A stretch of 8,245 bases of DNA from an uncultured Oscillospiraceae bacterium. GTDB taxonomy: Bacteria; Bacillota; Clostridia; Oscillospirales; Oscillospiraceae. Of the stretch, positions 1-5,092 are shown piece by piece (the stretch's first letter is position 1; each line of letters begins with the position of its first letter). A program made the translations under genes and the position numbers. The stretch covers positions 1-8,245 of the forward strand of contig CAAERF010000108.1 of NCBI GenBank assembly GCA_900758315.1. The letters run 5' to 3'. The notes below the pieces were generated by a model. The model saw only the letters and a list, made by a program, of their open reading frames with translations. It was not told the DNA's origin and did no database searches.

Positions 1-165
1 ATCCTCAATGTTCCGCTGGAGGAGTTTGAAGAATTTAAGAGTCATTCGCTCTCGGTGCGTACTCCGAGTGGGCGGAAAACGGACCTTAAACAAGCACCCG
101 TTAGGGGGCTGGGTACTCCGAATGGGGGAATTGTCGTTTTTGACAAAACTTCTGTGAAGCTATGA
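1..165 (+). CDS. C-terminal end of an unrecognised reading frame, cut by the window edge
   Basis: Frame 1 is open from the window edge to a TGA at 163-165 and gives 54 residues. It starts with an acidic stretch (LEEFEEFK) and continues into a Gly/Pro/basic tail with two similar motifs, RTPSGRK and GTPNGGI. The tail is encoded by two near-identical DNA stretches (59-77 and 113-130), which makes it look like non-coding repeat DNA read through in frame rather than a folded domain. I do not recognise a family. It sits outside the left attachment repeat, so it should be host chromosome downstream of the original tRNA gene. An 18-codon frame starting at ATG 162 overlaps its end and is not convincing. 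This may be the real end of a gene or chance. Confidence 0.25.
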   Translation: MLNVPLEEFEEFKSHSLSVRTPSGRKTDLKQAPVRGLGTPNGGIVVFDKTSVKL

Positions 166-240
166 ACATTATGCCGAGAAGTTCGGCACACGTCACTTTG
201 CGCTGTCAAGACGAATGATGCACGATTTTGCAAAGAATGG

Positions 241-277
241 CAAAAAGAAACGCCACATCGTACAAAAACGATGCGGC
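241..277 (-). terminator. Stranded copy of the tRNA terminator at the left junction
   Basis: On the minus strand, 268-277 and 252-261 form a 10-bp stem around a U-rich 6-nt loop, followed by a T-rich tail (minus-strand reading of 241-251). Compared with the right copy, one base change turns a G-C pair into G-U, and the tail is interrupted by a C. It is probably the ancestral host terminator of the tRNA and may still stop minus-strand transcripts leaving the element. Confidence 0.55.
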
Positions 278-343
278 AAATTGGTGGACCTAGAGGGATT
301 CGAACCCTTGACCTCTCGGATGCGAACCGAACGCTCTCCCAGC
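256..343. repeat. Left attachment repeat (attL), 88 bp
   Basis: Every base matches 6870-6957. Identity breaks at 255 (A versus G at 6869) and at 344 (A versus T at 6958), although similarity continues leftwards for about 15 bp with small differences. It contains tRNA-Ala nucleotides 15-76 and most of the terminator hairpin on the minus strand. By the usual logic of tRNA integration, this is the original chromosomal 3' end of the tRNA, now cut off from its 5' part by the element. Confidence 0.85.
282..343 (-). pseudogene. tRNA-Ala 3' fragment, nucleotides 15 to 76
   Basis: This is identical to the last 62 nt of the intact tRNA at 6896-6971: anticodon arm with CGC, T arm, 3' acceptor strand and encoded CCA. 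The 5' acceptor strand and most of the 5' half of the D arm are missing, and I see no tRNA promoter to its right, so it cannot make a functional tRNA. A 14-base match to the missing 5' end lies at 516-529, about 170 bp away. Confidence 0.8.
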
Positions 344-597
344 AGTCTCGCTTTTGTGCACACCTTATACACCGTGAGAAAAGGAAAATCGACGTGTATT
401 CGTTCATATAAAAGGTGCAGCCATGCTGGCGGCCTTTCTTGGTCGCAAGTATGGTCTCCACGCCGCTGATTTTCAAGATGAAGCTGTTTGGGGCGTAATA
501 TGGTTGGCGGACAAGTGAGCTACAGGCCCTTGAGATATAGCTAACATGGGGTTCAGATGTATCGCATCCCAATTCACAATAAAATACGATGTACCGT
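344..597. other. Left element arm with no convincing gene
   Basis: No reading frame here has both a ribosome binding site and a recognisable product. A 31-codon frame from ATG 423 to TGA 516-518 is open but lacks a clear Shine-Dalgarno sequence and matches nothing I know. Bases 516-529 resemble the 5' end of the tRNA-Ala gene (13 of 14). Because serine recombinases bind arms flanking the crossover, part of this stretch may be the element-side attachment arm. No promoter, CRISPR or iteron array was seen. Confidence 0.4.
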
Positions 598-645
598 AAA
601 AGCGCAACTTCTACTTGGAAAGAATGAAAGCTGCGCTTTTATGTT
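582..645 (+). repeat. Left copy of the cargo-flanking hairpin repeat
   Basis: It shares AAATACGATG and then a hairpin block with 4223-4303. The hairpin has a 9-bp outer stem (598-606 with 632-640) and a T-run on the 3' arm. The inner stem, perfect in the right copy, is degraded here. The two copies point the same way and bracket the whole cargo block. The hairpin could act as a terminator or leader structure. As nothing is transcribed towards it from the left as far as I can see, its role at this position is unclear. Confidence 0.6.
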
Positions 646-701
646 AACAAGATTTTCTATATAAAACGCTTTCATCAAAAGATGATTTGAGTTTTTATGA
701 G

Positions 702-730
702 TTGACAAGGCAAAACGGAAAAGATACACT
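702..730 (+). promoter_or_regulatory. Sigma-A type promoter of the cargo operon
   Basis: A perfect -35 TTGACA at 702-707, a 17-bp spacer and a -10 TACACT at 725-730. The predicted transcript start is near 737. That leaves only about 8 nt before the TTG at 745, which argues that translation begins at ATG 793. The following genes up to the fic gene lie in the same direction with gaps of 2 to 28 nt, so this promoter may drive all four. Confidence 0.7.
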
Positions 731-792
731 TAGAAGGAAGACTGTTGGGCATTAACTCTGGCGTGGCAAAGGCGAAAAGGAAAAATTGTGTA

Positions 793-1293
793 ATGACAAC
801 ACTAGTGTATCTCAGCAACACTTGCAAAGAACGCGTTGCAGAAGTCGATTTATCTAAAGTGGCTTCATCCGACTTAATTAGAACTATTCTGAAGGAATAT
901 CAAAAGAATAGTTATCTGAATGCAACAAATGCCAAAAAGCTATACGTTAAAATTGGAGAGCATTTAACACTACTTGATAAATTGGACAATTTGACAAACG
1001 CCGATGAGATTGTTTATTCTGATGTGATTGCCCCTCAAAATGCGGCCGAATTTGAAAGAAAGAATGGAATTGTTTACTTCTTTCATTCATCAGAAAAGCC
1101 ACATTTAAGTTATCCCCATGTTCATGCTCGCTATGGTGAAGATACAATCAGCATCAGTTTGCGAGATTTTACTGTGATTGGTAGCTTTAGCTCAAAGAAA
1201 AAGCAGAAAGAAGCAGTAGAGTATGTAAAGAATAAGCAAAATCTCACGAGATTGAAGGCGGAATGGAATCGCATTATGGAAGCATCATATTAG
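793..1293 (+). CDS. DUF4160-domain protein with an extra N-terminal region
   Basis: 166 residues. About residues 90-163 match the DUF4160 pattern: a strand (GIVYFF), the Pro-His-Val-His motif at 108-111, a Tyr-Gly turn and acidic residue, the IGSFSSKK segment near 129-137, and a C-terminal helix with a Trp at 158. DUF4160 proteins are small and are often found beside DUF2442 or other toxin-antitoxin genes; their biochemical role is not settled. Here about 90 residues without a family I recognise precede the domain, making the protein roughly twice the usual size. ATG 793 was chosen over the in-frame TTG 745 because the promoter places the transcript start near 737 and an AAGG element at 777-780 precedes it. 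The stop codon overlaps the AGGAGG of the next gene, suggesting coupled expression. The gene is AT-rich compared with the element core. Confidence 0.75.
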   Translation: MTTLVYLSNTCKERVAEVDLSKVASSDLIRTILKEYQKNSYLNATNAKKLYVKIGEHLTLLDKLDNLTNADEIVYSDVIAPQNAAEFERKNGIVYFFHSSEKPHLSYPHVHARYGEDTISISLRDFTVIGSFSSKKKQKEAVEYVKNKQNLTRLKAEWNRIMEASY

Positions 1294-1302
1294 GAGGATG
1301 CC

Positions 1303-2082
1303 ATGGTACAGGTATTATACTGTATGAAAATCGCAAAACCTCGCTGGGCAAAGAGTTTAAGGGATGGAACGGCATGGTTTGGATCAGTTGAATCTTATAT
1401 CCAAAAAGCTCAAAAAGACCATAATGACGAACAAGGTGATGCATTTGAGGGAGTTTTTGCTAGAGTCGGAAGATTTTCAAATGAGCTTATCAATTGCATG
1501 AAGAAATTTGGAAATGATCTTGAAATCATTCCTGATGGGGAATACTGCTTGCTACGCAGAAAATCTATTCGAAAGGCTTGCGTGTTTTGTATGTATGGCT
1601 TAACACCACAAGATTTTCTGCCAATAGGCGAGCTATATTATATAGATGGAGTCAAAGTCTGTGACTTTCAACATACTGTAAGTCAAAAAATGTTTGAAGG
1701 TTTCTTAGATGATAAAGAAAAAGCTGCTTCTGTATGTGCAAGTATTGGACACCTGAATGAAGCAATTTCAAAAGGGGCATCAGATGTTGGATACACAATC
1801 AGACGCCAAGAACTCAAATATGATTTGGATTTCACACGAGAATTTATGATAGCTGGAATCGAACCCGGTTCTCCGTATGAAGAATTATTTCATAAGCAGA
1901 AAAGATTTTCCTATCAACACGAACTTCGAAGCCTCCTCAGCAATGTCGATTGCCCACCTTCACAGGACGGTATTCCGATTCAATATAAAAAATTGGAAAA
2001 AGATAGTTTATTTTACGATGAGTCCAATGATGTTGGAATGATAATCCAAATGACTTGCTCAATAAAAGAAAAAACCTCTTAA
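1303..2082 (+). CDS. Unknown 259-residue protein, second gene of the cargo operon
   Basis: It starts at ATG 1303, 5 nt after AGGAGG (1292-1297), which overlaps the stop of the DUF4160 gene, so the two are almost certainly coupled. No signal peptide or membrane helix is visible. Recognisable segments are WAKSLRDGTAWFGS (15-28), EQGDAFEG (43-50), LLRRKS (83-88), the Cys-containing VFCMYGL (94-100) and RFSYQHELRSLL (201-212). The order of a 'dwelling' Trp/Phe segment, an acidic FEG motif and a late aromatic-x-Glu-x-Arg motif is loosely reminiscent of DUF2971-like proteins, but I consider that only a weak resemblance. Context (beside a DUF4160 gene and a toxin-antitoxin pair, on a mobile element, AT-rich) fits a toxin, defence or accessory protein. 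No function can be assigned from sequence. Confidence 0.7.
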   Translation: MVQVLYCMKIAKPRWAKSLRDGTAWFGSVESYIQKAQKDHNDEQGDAFEGVFARVGRFSNELINCMKKFGNDLEIIPDGEYCLLRRKSIRKACVFCMYGLTPQDFLPIGELYYIDGVKVCDFQHTVSQKMFEGFLDDKEKAASVCASIGHLNEAISKGASDVGYTIRRQELKYDLDFTREFMIAGIEPGSPYEELFHKQKRFSYQHELRSLLSNVDCPPSQDGIPIQYKKLEKDSLFYDESNDVGMIIQMTCSIKEKTS

Positions 2083-2110
2083 TTTTACTATATTTTAAGG
2101 AGAAATATTG

Positions 2111-2296
2111 ATGAGCGTTAAGATTACCCCTGCCCAGCACAAAAGCAACCTCCGTAATGTGTACGGAACCTTCGCCATTGAAGGCATGACCATCAGCAAA
2201 GATACGCGCAGCAACCTTGACCGCATTGGTAACGGTCAGGCTAGCTATCAACAGGTCGTGAATGAATTGCGCGCAAAGTACGCAAAGAAGGGCTGA
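2111..2296 (+). CDS. vbhA: VbhA-like antitoxin of the Fic toxin
   Basis: 61 residues. The segment TFAIEG (20-25) fits the class I Fic inhibitory motif, (S/T)xxxE(G/N), in which the Glu enters the toxin's ATP site and competes with an arginine of the Fic motif, blocking productive ATP binding. The rest is helical and short, as expected for VbhA-type antitoxins (ISKDTRSNLDRIGNGQASYQQVV is the typical continuation, shown here in two parts by sense only). ATG 2111 is preferred over TTG 2108 because AAGGAG at 2097-2102 lies 8 nt upstream. The stop is only 2 nt before the toxin ATG, the normal antitoxin-first order. The gene is less AT-rich than the two genes before it, which hints that the vbhA/fic pair came from another source. 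A protein name is given by motif and context, not by alignment. Confidence 0.85.
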   Translation: MSVKITPAQHKSNLRNVYGTFAIEGMTISKDTRSNLDRIGNGQASYQQVVNELRAKYAKKG

Positions 2297-2298
2297 TT

Positions 2299-2913
2299 AT
2301 GTTCTCAAAGTATGATGTCTACACCACAGTGCAATCCATGTACTGCTACCCCGATACAGATGTTCTGATTAACAAGTTGGACATCCGTGACAAAGCAGAA
2401 CTTAAACAGGCCGAAGAGGAATTTACGGCGGTAAAACAGATGGCTCTGTTGCAGGAGCCGATCAAAGGCCGTTTTACCAAAACGCACCTGTTTCGGATTC
2501 ATCGTTTCCTTTTTGAAGATGTGTACCCTTTTGCGGGGCATATCCGCAAGGAACAAATCAGCAAGGGCGACACGATGTTCTACCCTCCAGACCTGATTGA
2601 CCGAGAATTAGAGCGTGTGTTCAAAAATATTCACTCCAAGAAGCTGCTTGCCGAACAAGATGAAGAAAGGCAGATTCAAAATCTGTCGCAGACGATGGCG
2701 GATCTGAACATCATCCATCCTTTCCGCGAGGGAAATGGCCGCAGCACCCGTGAACTGATCCGCTGCATGGCGTTAGAATATGGTTTGCACATCAACTGGG
2801 GCAACATTGACCGGGAGACTTTGATTAACGCTGCAATCGCTGCCGTAGATGATGATATGGCGTTCTGCGATGTTCTACGGCAGTGTATTGAAACAGATGC
2901 CTATAAAATTTGA
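2299..2913 (+). CDS. fic: Fic-domain AMP-transferase, probable toxin
   Basis: 204 residues, the normal length of a stand-alone class I Fic toxin. It contains an intact active-site motif HPFREGNGRSTRE at 140-152 (consensus HxFx(D/E)GNGRxxR): His140 is the expected catalytic base, Glu144 the metal ligand, and Arg148 and Arg151 the ATP-binding residues. The upstream segment YPFAGHIRKEQISKG (76-90) and the FYPP at 94-97 match the flap that holds the target peptide. Enzymes of this family transfer AMP from ATP to hydroxyl side chains of target proteins; the VbhT/FicT group targets DNA gyrase and topoisomerase IV, which is an inference here. Translation starts at ATG 2299, with a GAAGGG (2287-2292) inside the antitoxin gene. 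Every catalytic residue is present, so the toxin looks active if released from the antitoxin. Confidence 0.95.
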   Translation: MFSKYDVYTTVQSMYCYPDTDVLINKLDIRDKAELKQAEEEFTAVKQMALLQEPIKGRFTKTHLFRIHRFLFEDVYPFAGHIRKEQISKGDTMFYPPDLIDRELERVFKNIHSKKLLAEQDEERQIQNLSQTMADLNIIHPFREGNGRSTRELIRCMALEYGLHINWGNIDRETLINAAIAAVDDDMAFCDVLRQCIETDAYKI

Positions 2914-2929
2914 CATATAAACCAAACAA

Positions 2930-2970
2930 AAAGAGCAGTGTCTATCTCGTCAGAGTAGAAACTGCTCTTT
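2930..2970. terminator. Hairpin terminator between convergent genes
   Basis: Perfect 10-bp arms at 2930-2939 and 2961-2970, with a partly paired 21-nt interior (CTA/TAG and CTC/GAG). On the minus strand the stem is followed by TTTTTG, a better U-tract than on the plus strand (TTTAG). It most likely ends the membrane-protein transcript coming from the right and probably the fic operon from the left. Confidence 0.7.
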
Positions 2971-2993
2971 AGTGGATATATCGGATTGATTTT

Positions 2994-4133
2994 TTAGATC
3001 TTTGACGCAAGACAGTTGATATTATTTGTGCAATAAATCAGCGCATGAATAGCATTCCAGTCTATTCTATCAAAAAATCTATCTTTTTCCATATACTCGG
3101 TTATTTCGTCTAAAAAACTATCAATCCATGAATAATAAATATCTGTCTTTTTTCTCATAAATAGAGATACTGGCTTAAATTTAACGGAGATTTCTACATT
3201 AAATTGATAATCCTGTAAGGAAGTGTAATGCTGACTTGCAGACCCTAGATAATATTTGTAGAAATCGCGAGAAATTACTGTACTAAGTCCAAAAAACAAA
3301 CTTTTTAATGACAATGTAAGAATTGGTGTATCAATTATAATCTCGTTCTTATTTCTTCTGCTTATTTTACTGTTTTCAGGAAGTGTCAAATCAAATTTAT
3401 GATAATAAGCTCCTGAAGAATTCAATGCACAGACAGTACTACAATTATCCGTATCGTCATTTTGATTATCAGGAAAACACATAAAACTTTCCCTATTTGT
3501 CATGTCTTCAGAGAAAAGCCGCAGAAAGCGGTTGGTTAATAAAACCTGTGGAATATCTACTTTTTGGAACTCCTGCACATTTACCTTTTCATCGAACTTA
3601 TTAAAATAGTCTGTTAGATGCAAAGAGAGTTTTTCAATCAGACAGTACTCCAATAATTCAGTAAACAATGTTCCACTTTGAGTTAAGGTGTTCAGTATTT
3701 TTTTGTCGAATTTTCCTCTAAAATTTCTAAATTGACTTATGTTGTCTTTGTTCCACAATTTCTCAAGTGCTTTATTTTCGGACGATGACCACTGTTGGTA
3801 CTGAGCCATATCAGTGGAAATCGTATACTCAGGTACGCCGATAATCTTATGGTTGATTTCATCGTAGATAATAAAACCTTCGAAATTTTTTGTTTGATTA
3901 AGCCTTTTGAATTTTAACCATGCGTTCCATGCTAAAACTCCAAGAGACAAAAATGTTCCGATTGCGATGAGAATGACGCCCTTTATTTGGAATCCAAATC
4001 GTAATTCTAATAAGTCAACTATACCTGTTGAAAGTATGTTAACTCCAACTGCAACAAGTACAGATGTCATTATAAGGCTATAGTTTTCTTTTTTGTTGTC
4101 GATAAGAGATGAGAAAATCTTGTTCTTTTTCAT
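2994..4133 (-). CDS. Unknown protein with two N-terminal membrane helices
   Basis: 379 residues with a short Lys-rich start, two hydrophobic helices at about 18-43 and 50-73, then a charged, soluble-looking region of about 300 residues. The 2-helix hairpin followed by a cytosolic domain is the layout of many membrane effectors of phage-defence systems, but I cannot match the soluble part to any family. Cysteines are at 167, 220, 232, 236, 367 and 374 approximately, with no clear zinc pattern. GAGGGA (plus 4141-4146) sits 7 nt before the ATG, and an extended -10 promoter lies just upstream. It is transcribed alone, opposite to the rest of the element, is very AT-rich, and ends at a shared hairpin with the fic operon. 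It may be a free-standing defence or surface-stress gene; function unknown. Confidence 0.75.
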   Translation of the reverse strand: MKKNKIFSSLIDNKKENYSLIMTSVLVAVGVNILSTGIVDLLELRFGFQIKGVILIAIGTFLSLGVLAWNAWLKFKRLNQTKNFEGFIIYDEINHKIIGVPEYTISTDMAQYQQWSSSENKALEKLWNKDNISQFRNFRGKFDKKILNTLTQSGTLFTELLEYCLIEKLSLHLTDYFNKFDEKVNVQEFQKVDIPQVLLTNRFLRLFSEDMTNRESFMCFPDNQNDDTDNCSTVCALNSSGAYYHKFDLTLPENSKISRRNKNEIIIDTPILTLSLKSLFFGLSTVISRDFYKYYLGSASQHYTSLQDYQFNVEISVKFKPVSLFMRKKTDIYYSWIDSFLDEITEYMEKDRFFDRIDWNAIHALIYCTNNINCLASKI

Positions 4134-4165
4134 GGAAAATTCCCTCTATATGATGGTTTTCTCTT

Positions 4166-4174
4166 ATTATAACA
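4166..4174 (-). promoter_or_regulatory. Extended -10 promoter of the two-helix membrane protein gene
   Basis: Reading the minus strand, TGTTATAAT is a perfect extended -10 (TGnTATAAT). No good -35 is seen 17 bp upstream, which is acceptable for extended -10 promoters. The distance to the ATG at 4133 leaves a leader of about 25 nt containing the GAGGGA site. Confidence 0.6.
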
Positions 4175-4222
4175 TTTTTTGAAAAGAAATCCATCCCTTT
4201 ACAGATGTATTTACTCACAGAA

Positions 4223-4303
4223 GAAATACGATGGTCTTACATATGAATTGGTCGCAAAGCGCAACTTCTACTCTGACTGAATAGAAGCTGCGCTTTTATT
4301 TTT
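4223..4303 (+). repeat. Right copy of the cargo-flanking hairpin repeat
   Basis: It shares AAATACGATG (4224-4233) and the hairpin with 582-645. The hairpin is better preserved here: outer stem AAAGCGCA (4256-4263) with TGCGCTTT (4289-4296), one mismatch, then CTTCTA (4265-4270) with TAGAAG (4282-4287), followed by a T-rich tail to about 4303. It lies 30-odd nt before the ribosome binding site of the small core gene, so it may be a terminator shielding the core from cargo transcription or an attenuator in the leader of the core operon. Confidence 0.65.
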
Positions 4304-4334
4304 GCCTACAACACACTTCAAAAGGAGGATGCCT

Positions 4335-4589
4335 ATGGATAAAGACTTTATGCTGACCTACTATGACAAAATGGTACGTCCAATATGGACGGAGCCGATG
4401 AAGACGCCTCGCTACCAGCGGGCTGCTGGCGAACACGACAAAATCGAACGCGAGTTCCGGCGGCTGTTGGATGAAAAACTGGGGCGGAAGTATCTTGAAC
4501 TGGATGATGCGTTGTTCCGGGTGATGGATGACATCGCAGAAGCCATGTATATGAAAGGTGCCGCAGACCGTGAGATGATGATTCGTTAA
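4335..4589 (+). CDS. Small unknown protein of the element core, possibly DUF6809-like
   Basis: 84 residues, mostly charged and helical, without membrane segments. AAAGGAGG (4321-4328) lies 6 nt before ATG 4335, so the upstream in-frame ATG at 4302 is not needed. The layout, with a Tyr and aromatic start, a central basic/acidic helix (DKIEREFRRLLDEKLG) and an end of the form 'DIAEAMYMKGAADREMMI', resembles the small proteins (DUF6809 type) that commonly precede repA in Firmicute elements. That assignment is a pattern memory and not secure. It ends 4 nt before the RepA_N gene and is likely co-translated with it, suggesting a role in copy control or maintenance. Confidence 0.65.
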   Translation: MDKDFMLTYYDKMVRPIWTEPMKTPRYQRAAGEHDKIEREFRRLLDEKLGRKYLELDDALFRVMDDIAEAMYMKGAADREMMIR

Positions 4590-4593
4590 TACC

Positions 4594-5085
4594 ATGAGTT
4601 ACGACTACTTCTATGGTCAGTCGGGCGCGCTGTTTTCCTATTTCCGTATTCCAAAAGCACTCTTTCAGGACAGTCGTTTCCGGCAGCTCTCCACGGATGC
4701 CCGGACGCTGTACGGTATCCTGCTTGACCGCATGAGCCTTTCTGCAAAGAACGGTTGGCTGGATGAGCAGGGGCACGTGTATATCATCTACACCGTCCGG
4801 GAAGTGCAGGAATCCCTCTGCTGCGCCGAACACAAGGCGGTCAAGCTGTTCCGGGAACTGGAACAGGCCGATCTCATCGAGCGCAAACGGCGCGGACTGG
4901 GCAGACCCAGCTTGATCTACGTCAAAAACTTTTCGTCTGGATTGCCAAAAGTGCAAGTACAGAATTGTGCAAACAGCAAATCTTGTGTTGCTGAAAACAC
5001 AGTTCAGGTACAGCCAAAACCGCAATCTAATAAGACTGATGGACAATATCCGTTTGATTTTGCTTTTCTCGCCAAAAGAAAGTGA
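4594..5085 (+). CDS. repA: RepA_N-domain replication initiator, short form
   Basis: 163 residues. The RepA_N (winged-helix replication initiator) signature is clear: YFRIPKALF (16-24), LSTDARTLYGILLDRMSLS (32-50), NGWLDEQGHVYIIYT (53-67), then the second helix set KAVKLFRELEQADLIERKR (81-99) and GRPSLIYVKNF (103-113). In plasmids and integrative elements this domain binds the origin and starts replication. The usual protein continues to 250 residues or more with a C-terminal domain; here it stops after a Gln/Asn/Lys-rich linker, just 7 nt before the recombinase start, so the C-terminal domain appears to be missing. Whether it still supports replication of an excised circle is open. The start has no strong ribosome binding site, so it probably depends on coupling to the previous gene. 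Confidence 0.85.
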   Translation: MSYDYFYGQSGALFSYFRIPKALFQDSRFRQLSTDARTLYGILLDRMSLSAKNGWLDEQGHVYIIYTVREVQESLCCAEHKAVKLFRELEQADLIERKRRGLGRPSLIYVKNFSSGLPKVQVQNCANSKSCVAENTVQVQPKPQSNKTDGQYPFDFAFLAKRK

Positions 5086-5092
5086 GAATGCA

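Noticed and set aside
172..187. Short hairpin TGCCGA/TCGGCA in the left flank
   Set aside because: Six base pairs without a T-run; no gene end nearby to explain it.
363..376. CCTTATACACCGTG resembling the start of the recombinase gene (5111-5122)
   Set aside because: The similarity ends after about a dozen bases and does not extend to the catalytic region, so it is likely chance.
215..469. Plus-strand frame over the left tRNA fragment, and a similar one at 6712-6960
   Set aside because: Both are readings of the repeated tRNA/terminator DNA, and their shared protein sequence simply reflects the direct repeat.
42..572. Long minus-strand open frame across the left attachment repeat
   Set aside because: It runs through the tRNA fragment and terminator, has no ribosome binding site, and its residues are translated tRNA sequence.
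4348..5046. Long minus-strand frame opposite the small core gene and repA
   Set aside because: Antisense shadow of the well-supported RepA_N gene in GC-rich DNA. The same holds for 5126-5728 and 5939-6844 opposite the recombinase.
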